This document shows, piece by piece, positions 26,653 through 34,502 of a DNA stretch of 64,000 nt. Origin of the DNA: Massilia oculi (GTDB taxonomy: Bacteria > Pseudomonadota > Gammaproteobacteria > Burkholderiales > Burkholderiaceae_D); contig NZ_CP029343.1 in the NCBI RefSeq assembly GCF_003143515.1, positions 5,208,001 through 5,272,000 on the forward strand. The letters are read 5' to 3'. The position numbers and the translations under genes are program-made. Positions within the stretch are counted from its first letter, which is position 1. Each line of letters begins with the position of its first letter. The notes beneath the pieces are model-generated. The model had not been told where the DNA came from and ran no database searches. It worked only from the letters and a program-made list of their open reading frames with translations.

Positions 26653-26884
26653 GAGGGATCGTCGCTTGGTTCGGTTACAGCGGGATTATAGACGTGTTGA
26701 GACGTTTATCTCGGCAAACTGATGCCATTTATTTGCGTATAAGAAATATTTCGTTGCGTTACAGTCCGTCGGCGCCCTGGGCTACCCCGGCTGCATCGGT
26801 TGGCCGTGCGGGCAACTGTGCGCACGCGATATGCTGCGAGGTCTACACTCCCCCATATAAATTGAACAACTGGAGTGTTCCCCA

Positions 26885-27571
26885 GTGTCATCGACAAGCA
26901 CGAGCCTACCCGATCGCAGCGCCATTGCCACCGTCATCGTGCGCCCGGAGATGCCGCCGGGAGCAGAAGACCAGGCCAGGGCGGACCTGTATGCCTTGCT
27001 CTCCCGCCTGCTGCTGGCCGCGCCCGACGCCGCGCTGCTCGATGCGCTCGCGTCCAGCGATCCCATCCTGGCCGAGGGCGGTGACCCGGCGCTCGAACGC
27101 GCCTGGGACCAGTTGACCGTGGCGTCCGGCGTCATGGATGCCCAGGTCGTCCACGATGAATTCAGCGCGCTGTTCGTCAGCATCGGCACGCCGCCGGTCG
27201 ACCCGTACGGCTCGCGCTACCTGGCCGGCTACATGAACGACACGCCGCTCGCGCAGTTGCGCGCAGACCTGGCCCGGCTCGGCCTGGCGCGCATCCGGGG
27301 CAGGGGAGAGTTCGAGGACCACCTCGGCGCGCTGTGCGAGACGATGCGCGTGCTGGTGGCCGGCGCACCCGGCGTCCGGCGCCAGCCGCTGGCGGTGCAG
27401 CGGCACTTCTTCGAGGTCCACGTCGGCAGCTGGTGCATGCGCGCGCTGGACGACATCGCCGGTGCCGAAGGCGCCAATTACTACCGCCTGGTCGCGCGCT
27501 TCGCCCAGGCATTCCTGGCAATCGAGGCGGAAAGCTTTGGAGTAGGAGAGGAAACCGATGAGCAAGCATGA
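26885..27571 (+). CDS. TorD/DmsD-family molybdoenzyme chaperone
   Basis: A 228-residue all-helical TorD-like protein, with the family's ExPxDxxGxE-like stretch seen as GTPPVDPYGSRYLAGYMND (about residues 101-119). Such chaperones bind the Tat signal of a molybdoenzyme until cofactor insertion is complete; here the client is surely the formate dehydrogenase alpha subunit three genes on. The start is GTG with GGAG nine bases upstream. The 3' end overlaps the next gene by 14 bases, and this is the first gene of the fdh operon. Confidence 0.85.
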   Translation: MSSTSTSLPDRSAIATVIVRPEMPPGAEDQARADLYALLSRLLLAAPDAALLDALASSDPILAEGGDPALERAWDQLTVASGVMDAQVVHDEFSALFVSIGTPPVDPYGSRYLAGYMNDTPLAQLRADLARLGLARIRGRGEFEDHLGALCETMRVLVAGAPGVRRQPLAVQRHFFEVHVGSWCMRALDDIAGAEGANYYRLVARFAQAFLAIEAESFGVGEETDEQA

Positions 27572-27773
27572 TCCACAAGTCCATGACCGGCCCGACCCGG
27601 CGCGTCGCGGCTTCCTGAAAGCCGCGCCGCTGGGCGCGCTGGTGGTGGCCGCCGCCGCCCCGGCGGCCGCTGCGCCCGAGGCCGCCCCGGCCGCGCCGGA
27701 CCCCAAGGCCAAGCGCGGCTACCACGAGACGGATCACATCCGCCGTTACTACGAGACCGCCGCCTACTGGTAG
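27558..27773 (+). CDS. Formate dehydrogenase-region Tat-signal small protein
   Basis: A 71-residue protein with a twin-arginine signal (RRGFLK, residues 17-22, followed by an alanine-rich hydrophobic stretch) and a short mature part ending HIRRYYETAAYW. This is the known 'formate dehydrogenase region TAT target' family, always found beside fdh genes and without a defined role. ATG 27558 has AGGAGAGG upstream. Confidence 0.87.
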   Translation: MSKHDPQVHDRPDPARRGFLKAAPLGALVVAAAAPAAAAPEAAPAAPDPKAKRGYHETDHIRRYYETAAYW

Positions 27774-27791
27774 GCAAGCAGAGGAATCCCC

Positions 27792-30611
27792 ATGTCACTG
27801 GTCAAGTCCACGCGCGACAACGCCTTGAAACGGCGCCGCTTCCTGGTCGGCGCCGGCGTCGCCGCCGGCGCCGGCGCCCTGGCGCGCCAACTGCCGCTGA
27901 ACGTGATCGAACCGGCACAGGCCGATCCGGTCGCGGAGTCCCCGGTGCCCACCGAGGTCAAGCGGACGGTATGCAGCCACTGCTCGGTCGGCTGCTCGGT
28001 CGATGCCGTCGTCGCCAACGGCGTCTGGGTGCGGCAAGAGGCCGCCTTCGATTCGCCGATCAATATGGGCGCCCATTGCGCGAAGGGCGCCTCGGTGCGC
28101 GAGCACGCCTTCGGCGAGCACCGCCTGCGCTATCCGATGAAGCTGGTCAATGGCAAATACCAGCGCATCTCCTGGGACCAGGCGATCGACGAGATCGGTG
28201 ACAAGCTCCTGCAACTGCGCAAGGAAGCCGGGCCCGATGCGCTGATGGTGATCGGCAGCTCCAAGCACAACAACGAGCAGGCCTATCTGCTGCGCAAATG
28301 GGTATCGTTCTTCGGCACCAACAACTGCGACCACCAGGCCCGCATCTGTCACTCGACCACCGTTGCCGGCGTGGCCCAGACCTTCGGCTACGGGGCGATG
28401 ACCAACTCGTTCAATGACCTGCACCACAGCAAGGCGGTGCTGTTCATCGGCTCCAACCCGGCCGAGGCGCACCCGATCTCGATGCTGCACTTCCTGCACG
28501 CCAAGGAGCTGGGCGCCAAGATGATCGTCATCGATCCGCGCTTCACACGCACGGCGCGCTTCGCCGACCACTATGTGCGCGTGCGGCCCGGCACCGACAT
28601 CCCGCTGGTGTGGGGCATCCTGTGGCATATCTTCCATAACGGCTGGGAAGACAAGAAGTTCATCGAAGAGCGCACCTGGGGCATGGAGGACGTGCGCGCC
28701 GAAGTCATGAAATGGACGCCAGATAAAGTGTCGGACGTCACAGGTGTACCGGAATCGGCGGTGCGCATGGCGGCCGAGATGCTGGCCACCAACCGTCCAT
28801 CGTCCGTGGTCTGGTGCATGGGCATCACCCAGCACCACGTCGGTACCGCCAATGTGCGCGCGCTGTCGATCCTGCAACTGGCGCTGGGCAATATCGGCAT
28901 TCCCGGCGGCGGCGCCAATATCTACCGTGGCCACGACAACGTCCAGGGCGCCACCGACGTCGGCCCCAACGGCGATTCGCTGCCCGGCTACTATGGCCTG
29001 GCCGAAGGCGCCTGGAAGCATTTCGCCGCGGTCTGGGGCGTCGACTACGAGTGGATCAAGTCGCGCTTCGGCTCCAAGGAGCTGATGGAAAAGCCCGGCA
29101 TCACGGTGTCGCGCTGGTTCGATGCGGTCAACGAGGAAAACCAGTTCATCGACCAGCCGAGCAATCTGCGCGCCGTGTTCTACTGGGGCCACGCGCCGAA
29201 CAGCCAGACCCGCCTGCCGGACATGAAGGCGGCGATGCAAAAGCTCGACATGATGGTGGTGATCGACCCCTATCCGAGCATGACGGCGGCGATGCATGGC
29301 CGCAGCGACGGCGTCTACCTGTTGCCGGCCGCCTCGCAGTTCGAGACCCAGGGCTCGTGCACGGCCTCCAACCGCTCGATCCAGTGGCGCGAACGGGTGA
29401 TCCAGCCGCTGTTCGAGTGCAAGACCGACCACGAGATCATGTACCTGTTCGCGCGCAAGCTGGGCTTCGCCGACGAACTGGTGAAGAACATCAAGGTGGT
29501 GCACAACGAGCCGGTGGTCGAGGACATCCTGCGCGAGATCAACCGCTCGTGCTGGACCATCGGCTACACGGGCTGCTCGCCCGAGCGGCTCAAGCTGCAC
29601 ATGGAAAACAAGCACACGTTCAACCCGACGACCCTGCGCGCCGATTCCGGCCCGTGCAAGGGCGACTACTACGGCTTGCCGTGGCCCTGCTGGGGCACGC
29701 CGGAGATGAAGCATCCCGGCACGCCGATCCTGTACGACCTCAACAAGAGCGTGGCCGAGGGCGGGCTGCCGTTCCGCGCCAACTGGGGCGTCGAGCACAA
29801 CGGTTCGAGCCTGCTGGCGGCCGACGGCTCGACCACCAGGCACAGCGAGCTGGACTTCGGCTACCCCGAGTTCGACCACGTGTTCCTGAAAAAACTGGGC
29901 TGGTGGGCCGAGCTGACCCCGGCCGAGCAAGCCATGGCCGAGGGCAAGAACTGGAAGACCGACCTGTCGGGCGGCATCATCCGGGTCGTCATCGCTCATG
30001 GCTGCGCACCGTTCGGCAATGCGCGGGCGCGCTGCAACGTCTGGAACTTCCCCGATCCGGTACCGGTCCACCGCGAGCCGCTGGCCACGCCGCGGCGCGA
30101 CCTGGTGGCCCAGTACCCGACCTACGACGACAAGGCCAACCACTGGCGCCTGCCGACGCTGTTCAAATCGGTGCAGGCGGTCGACTATTCGAAGGACTTC
30201 CCGCTGATCATGACCTCCGGCCGCCTGGTCGAGTACGAGGGCGGCGGCGAGGAGACACGTTCGAACCCCTGGCTGGCCGAGCTGCAGCAAAACATGTTCG
30301 TCGAAATCAACCCGCGCGACGCGGTCCAGATCGGCGCCAGGCTGGGCGAATACGTGTGGCTCGAGACCCCGACCGGCGCGCGCATGAAGATGATGGCGAT
30401 GGTCACCGAGCGGGTGCCGGTGGGGCTGGTGTGGGCGCCGTTCCACTTCGGCGGCTGGTGGATGGGCGAAGACCTGGAGCGCCACTATCCCGAACATGGG
30501 GCGCCGATCGTGCGCGGCGAGGCCATCAATACCGGCTGGACCTATGGCTACGACGCCGTGACCATGATGCAGGAAACCAAGGTGTCGCTGTGCCGCGTGG
30601 TGCGCGCCTGA
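27792..30611 (+). CDS. fdhA: Formate dehydrogenase catalytic (alpha) subunit, Tat-exported
   Basis: A 939-residue molybdopterin oxidoreductase that oxidises formate to CO2 in the periplasm. A Tat signal (RRRFLVG, residues 14-20) precedes a 4Fe-4S motif (Cys61, Cys64, Cys68 and a Cys near 97). The active-site metal ligand is cysteine (Cys186 in RICHSTT), not selenocysteine, and the next residue is the conserved catalytic His. The molybdopterin-binding and C-terminal dinucleotide-binding domains follow. Electrons pass to the beta and gamma subunits encoded next and then to quinone. The metal could be Mo or W. Confidence 0.93.
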   Translation: MSLVKSTRDNALKRRRFLVGAGVAAGAGALARQLPLNVIEPAQADPVAESPVPTEVKRTVCSHCSVGCSVDAVVANGVWVRQEAAFDSPINMGAHCAKGASVREHAFGEHRLRYPMKLVNGKYQRISWDQAIDEIGDKLLQLRKEAGPDALMVIGSSKHNNEQAYLLRKWVSFFGTNNCDHQARICHSTTVAGVAQTFGYGAMTNSFNDLHHSKAVLFIGSNPAEAHPISMLHFLHAKELGAKMIVIDPRFTRTARFADHYVRVRPGTDIPLVWGILWHIFHNGWEDKKFIEERTWGMEDVRAEVMKWTPDKVSDVTGVPESAVRMAAEMLATNRPSSVVWCMGITQHHVGTANVRALSILQLALGNIGIPGGGANIYRGHDNVQGATDVGPNGDSLPGYYGLAEGAWKHFAAVWGVDYEWIKSRFGSKELMEKPGITVSRWFDAVNEENQFIDQPSNLRAVFYWGHAPNSQTRLPDMKAAMQKLDMMVVIDPYPSMTAAMHGRSDGVYLLPAASQFETQGSCTASNRSIQWRERVIQPLFECKTDHEIMYLFARKLGFADELVKNIKVVHNEPVVEDILREINRSCWTIGYTGCSPERLKLHMENKHTFNPTTLRADSGPCKGDYYGLPWPCWGTPEMKHPGTPILYDLNKSVAEGGLPFRANWGVEHNGSSLLAADGSTTRHSELDFGYPEFDHVFLKKLGWWAELTPAEQAMAEGKNWKTDLSGGIIRVVIAHGCAPFGNARARCNVWNFPDPVPVHREPLATPRRDLVAQYPTYDDKANHWRLPTLFKSVQAVDYSKDFPLIMTSGRLVEYEGGGEETRSNPWLAELQQNMFVEINPRDAVQIGARLGEYVWLETPTGARMKMMAMVTERVPVGLVWAPFHFGGWWMGEDLERHYPEHGAPIVRGEAINTGWTYGYDAVTMMQETKVSLCRVVRA

Positions 30612-30630
30612 GCTGACGAAGGAGACCGAC

Positions 30631-31314
30631 ATGCCAGCAAGAATGAAATTTATCTGCGACACGGAGCGCTGCATCGACTGCAACGGCTGCGTGACCGCCT
30701 GCAAGAACGAGCACGAACTGGCCTGGGGCATCAACCGGCGCCGGGTGGTGACGATCAACGACGGCATCCCGGGCGAGCGCTCGGTGTCGGTCGCCTGCAT
30801 GCATTGCACCGACGCGCCGTGCCTGGCCGTGTGTCCGACCAACTGCATCTACCACACCGAGGACGGCATCGTCCTGCACAGCAAGGACCAGTGCATCGGC
30901 TGCGGCTACTGTTATTACGCCTGTCCGTTCGGCGCGCCGCAATTCCCCGAGACGGGCCTGTTCAACCACCGCGGCAAGATGGACAAGTGCACCTTCTGCG
31001 CCGGCGGTCCGGAACCGGACACCTCGGAAGCCGAGTTCAAGAAGTATGGCCGCAACCGCATCGCCGAAGGCAAGCTCCCGGCCTGCGCCGAGCAGTGCGG
31101 CACCAAGGCGCTGCTGGGCGGCGACGCCAACATCATCGCCGACATCTATCGCCAGCGGGTCGAGACGCGTGGTTACGGTCCGCAGCTGTGGGGCTGGAAG
31201 ATCGCCTACGGCAAGCCCAAGCGCGGCGGCGAGTACAAGGCCAAGGGCGACTCTCCGCGCGTCAACCAGGACGTGCGCGATTCGCAGAACCATTCCGGGA
31301 GGTTCCCGACATGA
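30631..31314 (+). CDS. fdhB: Formate dehydrogenase iron-sulfur (beta) subunit
   Basis: A 227-residue ferredoxin-like subunit with four cysteine groups (CIDCNGCVTAC; CMHCTDAPCLAVCP; CIGCGYCYYACP; CTFC with a later CAEQC), enough for four 4Fe-4S clusters. Unlike E. coli FdnH it lacks a C-terminal transmembrane anchor, as in the shorter Fdh3B type. It links the molybdenum site of the alpha subunit to haem b of the gamma subunit. It starts 19 bases after fdhA, and its stop overlaps the next gene (ATGA). Confidence 0.93.
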   Translation: MPARMKFICDTERCIDCNGCVTACKNEHELAWGINRRRVVTINDGIPGERSVSVACMHCTDAPCLAVCPTNCIYHTEDGIVLHSKDQCIGCGYCYYACPFGAPQFPETGLFNHRGKMDKCTFCAGGPEPDTSEAEFKKYGRNRIAEGKLPACAEQCGTKALLGGDANIIADIYRQRVETRGYGPQLWGWKIAYGKPKRGGEYKAKGDSPRVNQDVRDSQNHSGRFPT

Positions 31315-31529
31315 AGCTCATCAAGCCATGCGCACTGATCCTGCCGGCGCTGCTGCTGGCCGGCTGCCTCGAAGTGGACCAGCATCCGCCATGGCTCCAT
31401 GGCGAATACGCCGGCAAGAAGGACGACCGCCATTATCACCGCCGCTTCCACGACGACCGCCTGGCCTGGTGGGCCACGGTCGAGAACCGCAACGGCAAGC
31501 AGAACGAATACAACCGGGCCAATCCCTGA
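31311..31529 (+). CDS. Small lipoprotein of unknown function in the fdh operon
   Basis: A 72-residue protein with a lipoprotein signal (LLLAGC, lipidated Cys19). The mature part is rich in His, Asp, Arg and Trp (HPPWLHGEYAGKKDDRHYH...WWATVENR). ATG 31311 overlaps the beta-subunit stop, and the gamma-subunit gene starts 9 bases after its end, so it is translated with the complex. I do not recognise a named family. It could stabilise the periplasmic FdhAB head, but that is inference from position. Confidence 0.75.
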   Translation: MKLIKPCALILPALLLAGCLEVDQHPPWLHGEYAGKKDDRHYHRRFHDDRLAWWATVENRNGKQNEYNRANP

Positions 31530-31538
31530 GGAGGCGAC

Positions 31539-32618
31539 ATGCGAGCGAACCTGAATGTGCTGCGCGCCATGCTGCTCCTGGTGACGGCCCTGGGCTTGAG
31601 CAGCAGCTGGGCCGGCGTCAAGAACCAGAACGCCACGCTGGCCTATGCCGAAGAACAGACCATGCTGCAGATCGAGGCCGACTCGGTGGTGCCCGATCCC
31701 GGCATGACCAGTTCCGCCTCGGGCCGGGTGCACATGGACCGCCACTACCTGGGCCAGTACGGCGCCAAGGAGGGCAACGTCATCGTCCAGCGCGGCGGCA
31801 ACACCTGGCGCCACCTGCGCAACGGGCCGCTGGCGACGATCGCCGGCTTCATCCTGCTGGCGGTGCCGCTGGCGATCTTCGTGTTTTACCGGACCATCGG
31901 CCCGGCCAATCAGGTGGCCGAGGCCGGCCGCAAGATGCAGCGCTTTAACCGCTGGGAGCGCCAGGTGCACTGGGCCACGGCCTTCAGCTTCATTGCCCTC
32001 GGCATCACCGGCATCGTCATCATGTACGGCAAGAACATCATGCTGCCGTGGATGGGGCACGACCTGTTCTCCTGGGTGGCGATCGTCTCGAAATACCTGC
32101 ACAACTTCGTCGGGCCGCTGTTCATCCTGTGCTCGATCCTGATGTTCTTCACCTTCTTGAAGCGCAACTTCTACAACCGCGCCGACTGGCAATGGGTCAA
32201 GCAGGGCGGGGGCATCGTCAGCCACAAGCACGTCCCGGCCGGCTTCTTCAATGCCGGCGAAAAAACCTGGTTCTGGGGCGGCGTGGCGCTGCTCGGCCTG
32301 ATCATGTCGGTCACCGGCCTGGTGCTCGACTTCGCCGTCGGCCAGACCCGCTACGTGATGCAGGTGGCCAACGTGCTGCACGTGGGGGCTGCGGCGCTGT
32401 ACATGGCGGCCGCGATGGGCCACGCCTACATCGGCACTGTGGGCACGCCCGGCGCCTATGATGCGATGCGCTACGGGACGGTGGACGAGAACTGGGCCAG
32501 GGCCCACCACCAGCTGTGGTACGAACAGATGAAGACCGGCGTCCCGCCCGGCATGGACAAGGACGGCAAAATGGTGCCTGGCCAGGGTGGCCGGCCACAA
32601 CCCGGCCCTGCGCACTGA
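31539..32618 (+). CDS. fdhC: Formate dehydrogenase cytochrome b (gamma) subunit
   Basis: A 359-residue membrane subunit. It has a cleavable-looking N-terminal signal (about residues 1-25), an exported N-terminal extension of about 80 residues, and then four transmembrane helices of the FdnI/FdoI cytochrome b556 fold with haem-ligand histidines in ERQVHWATAF, KYLHNFVGP and GAAALYMAAAMGHAYIG. It anchors the complex and passes electrons to quinone. The N-terminal exported extension is longer than in E. coli FdnI, as is common in betaproteobacterial Fdh. Confidence 0.9.
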   Translation: MRANLNVLRAMLLLVTALGLSSSWAGVKNQNATLAYAEEQTMLQIEADSVVPDPGMTSSASGRVHMDRHYLGQYGAKEGNVIVQRGGNTWRHLRNGPLATIAGFILLAVPLAIFVFYRTIGPANQVAEAGRKMQRFNRWERQVHWATAFSFIALGITGIVIMYGKNIMLPWMGHDLFSWVAIVSKYLHNFVGPLFILCSILMFFTFLKRNFYNRADWQWVKQGGGIVSHKHVPAGFFNAGEKTWFWGGVALLGLIMSVTGLVLDFAVGQTRYVMQVANVLHVGAAALYMAAAMGHAYIGTVGTPGAYDAMRYGTVDENWARAHHQLWYEQMKTGVPPGMDKDGKMVPGQGGRPQPGPAH

Positions 32619-32627
32619 GGAATGGTG

Positions 32628-33068
32628 ATGAGACGACGCACTGCATCGATCCTGGGCCCCGTGGCGCTGCTGGCTTGCTCGCTGGCCGGCTGCGACCGCG
32701 GCCAGGCGCCCGCCGCCAACGGCGTGATCCAGACCAGGTACCCGGGGCAGGTCTCGGCCGGCGGCATGACGAGCGGCCAGATCATGGCGCGCACGGCGCG
32801 GCCGGAAACCGACGCCACCTATGCCGGCGGCACGCCGGGCACAGCCGGCGGCTCGGGCGGCAATACCAGCGGCGCCGAGACCGGCGGCGCGACCCGGGAA
32901 ACCGGCCAGGGGCCGTCCAGCGGCGTCACCCAGCCGTCCAGCTCCGGGCGTGAAGGCGGCACTGTGCCGTCGGGCGAGAATCGTCCCGCCGCGCCGGCGC
33001 CGGGGACTACCGAAGCCCCGGCGGCCAATAATGCCGCGCCCCAGGGGCAATCAGGAGGAACACGATGA
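32628..33068 (+). CDS. Gly/Pro/Thr-rich lipoprotein of unknown function in the fdh operon
   Basis: A 146-residue protein with a lipoprotein signal (LAGC, Cys22), then a low-complexity mature part rich in Gly, Thr, Ser, Ala and Pro that looks disordered. ATG 32628 lies about 6 bases after GAGGA; an in-frame ATG at 32622 is possible. The stop overlaps the start of the next gene. I see no known domain. The position within the formate dehydrogenase operon suggests a cell-envelope accessory role only. Confidence 0.65.
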   Translation: MRRRTASILGPVALLACSLAGCDRGQAPAANGVIQTRYPGQVSAGGMTSGQIMARTARPETDATYAGGTPGTAGGSGGNTSGAETGGATRETGQGPSSGVTQPSSSGREGGTVPSGENRPAAPAPGTTEAPAANNAAPQGQSGGTR

Positions 33069-33619
33069 CGACCATGCGATTGCGCTCTCTGTCCGCACTG
33101 GCGTTGGGCCTGGGCCTGGCAGGCGCGTCCTGGGGGGCGCTGCCGCCGCCATCGCCGGCGCAAGCCCAGGCCGCGGCGGCCAAGAAGGCCGAGGCCGACG
33201 CCAAGGCGGCCAGGGAAAAGGAAGCCTTGAGCGCGTCGATGGACCGGATCAGCGGTCAATGGCGCGAGCGCGCCGCGCAGGAGGGGTGGACCATCAAGCC
33301 GCCGCCGCCCGTGAGCGGACCAACGGGTGTCGCCGCATCCGATCCGACTCCGGCAGGCGCCGGCGTGCCGGCGCCTGCCCCTGCCGGCGGCGCCCCGGGC
33401 ACTTCGGGCGCCGCGCCCGCCACGGCTGCCGCGCCGCTCGGCGCGCGTGCGCTGCACGCGGCCAATGTGCCGGTCAAGAGCGAGAAACTGGGTACGGCGC
33501 GTCCAAGCGAGGACGTCAAGCAGGGCCCGACCCGCGCCGAGCCGCCCGGCACGCCGCAGACGATGAACAAGAAAGGCGTCCCTGCAAACGCCCCCGCACA
33601 AATGAAGGCAGAGCGATGA
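33065..33619 (+). CDS. Exported Ala/Pro-rich protein of unknown function in the fdh operon
   Basis: A 184-residue protein with a signal peptide (about residues 1-24, ending ASWGA), a charged helical stretch (AAAAKKAEADAKAAREKEAL) likely to form a coiled coil, and a long Pro/Ala/Gly-rich tail. ATG 33065 overlaps the stop of the preceding lipoprotein gene, and its own stop overlaps the DUF3305 gene start. No domain is recognised. It is clearly cotranslated with the fdh genes. Confidence 0.65.
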   Translation: MTTMRLRSLSALALGLGLAGASWGALPPPSPAQAQAAAAKKAEADAKAAREKEALSASMDRISGQWRERAAQEGWTIKPPPPVSGPTGVAASDPTPAGAGVPAPAPAGGAPGTSGAAPATAAAPLGARALHAANVPVKSEKLGTARPSEDVKQGPTRAEPPGTPQTMNKKGVPANAPAQMKAER

Positions 33620-34059
33620 AAATGGGAAGCATGCCGGTCGCCATCATCATGCAGCGGCGCGCGGTGCAGCACCGCTGGGGCGATATGGACAGCTGGGCCG
33701 CGGTGGGCGTCGTGCCGGACCGCGGTGAGCTGCCGCGCCTGTCGGTGCTGAGCGAGAGCGCGGAACGCGACTATTACCTGGTCTCCGGCCTCGCGCTCGA
33801 ACTGTACACCGACGAGCACGAAGGCTATTACGAGAACATCATGGCGCCGGAATCGAAGGTGTTCGTCCTGTGGCGGATGGAAGACGGCCGCGCGATGCCG
33901 GCCCGCGCGTCGGTGAGCTACGTGGAGGGCACGCGCATGTTCGATTCGGGCGAGTCGGCCGACGGCGTGACCATGCCGGCCGAGATCTACAGCTGGGTCG
34001 CGGGCTACCTGCGCGAGCACTTCACGCCGCGCCCGCGCAAGGGAAGGCAGCACGGATGA
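33616..34059 (+). CDS. DUF3305-domain protein
   Basis: A 147-residue soluble protein of the DUF3305 family (early MPVAIIMQRRAVQHRWGDMDSW-type core, shown here in part). DUF3305 and DUF3306 genes recur as a pair beside formate dehydrogenase and a ferredoxin gene in betaproteobacteria, suggesting an assembly or maturation role; the biochemical activity is unknown. The start overlaps the stop before it, and the stop overlaps the DUF3306 start. Confidence 0.85.
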   Translation: MKMGSMPVAIIMQRRAVQHRWGDMDSWAAVGVVPDRGELPRLSVLSESAERDYYLVSGLALELYTDEHEGYYENIMAPESKVFVLWRMEDGRAMPARASVSYVEGTRMFDSGESADGVTMPAEIYSWVAGYLREHFTPRPRKGRQHG

Positions 34060-34502
34060 GCGCTGACGTCATGCTGGATGAAGGATTCCTGCGCCGCTGG
34101 GCGCGCCTCAAATCGACGCCGGAGCCGGCGGAGCAGCCCGTGGCCGTCGAGGCGCCGCCTCCCGCCGTCCAAGTGGCGGTGGAGGAAGAGGCAAGGCCGC
34201 AGCCGACCCTGGACGACGTGGCCCGGCTCACGCCGGAATCCGATTACTCTGCCTTCGTCGCCAAGGGCGTCGACAAGGCCGTGCAGCGCATGGCGCTCAA
34301 AAAACTGTTCGCCGATCCGAACTTCGCGGTGATGGACGGCCTGGACATCTATATCGCCGACTACAACAAGGCCGCGCCGCTCACCGACGCCATGCTGGCT
34401 GCGCTCAAGCACGCACCGGGCGTGCTGGAGCGCCTGCTGGATGAGGACGCCGACGATCCGGCAGTCGAGGGCGGGGGCGCGCCGATGCAAGGGACCACAT
34501 GA
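34056..34502 (+). CDS. DUF3306-domain protein
   Basis: A 148-residue protein with EGFLRRWARLK near the N-terminus and a C-terminal DUF3306 core (ALKKLFADPNFAVMDGLDIYI, about residues 85-105; the family marker is the F..NVMDGLD-type segment). A Pro/Glu-rich linker lies between. It is the partner of DUF3305 in fdh operons, with unknown activity. ATGA overlaps join it to both neighbours. Confidence 0.86.
   Translation: MSADVMLDEGFLRRWARLKSTPEPAEQPVAVEAPPPAVQVAVEEEARPQPTLDDVARLTPESDYSAFVAKGVDKAVQRMALKKLFADPNFAVMDGLDIYIADYNKAAPLTDAMLAALKHAPGVLERLLDEDADDPAVEGGGAPMQGTT

Noticed and set aside
26653..26884. FNR box in the fnr/fdh divergent gap
   Set aside because: No TTGAT-N4-ATCAA match within two mismatches was found; only a GAAATATTTC palindrome.
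28347..28349. Possible selenocysteine codon at the formate dehydrogenase active site
   Set aside because: The codon is TGT (Cys186); no in-frame TGA is present, so the enzyme is the cysteine form.
27795..30848. A 1017-residue minus-strand frame opposite the formate dehydrogenase alpha gene
   Set aside because: Antisense shadow of a highly conserved gene in high-GC DNA; no ribosome site or motif.
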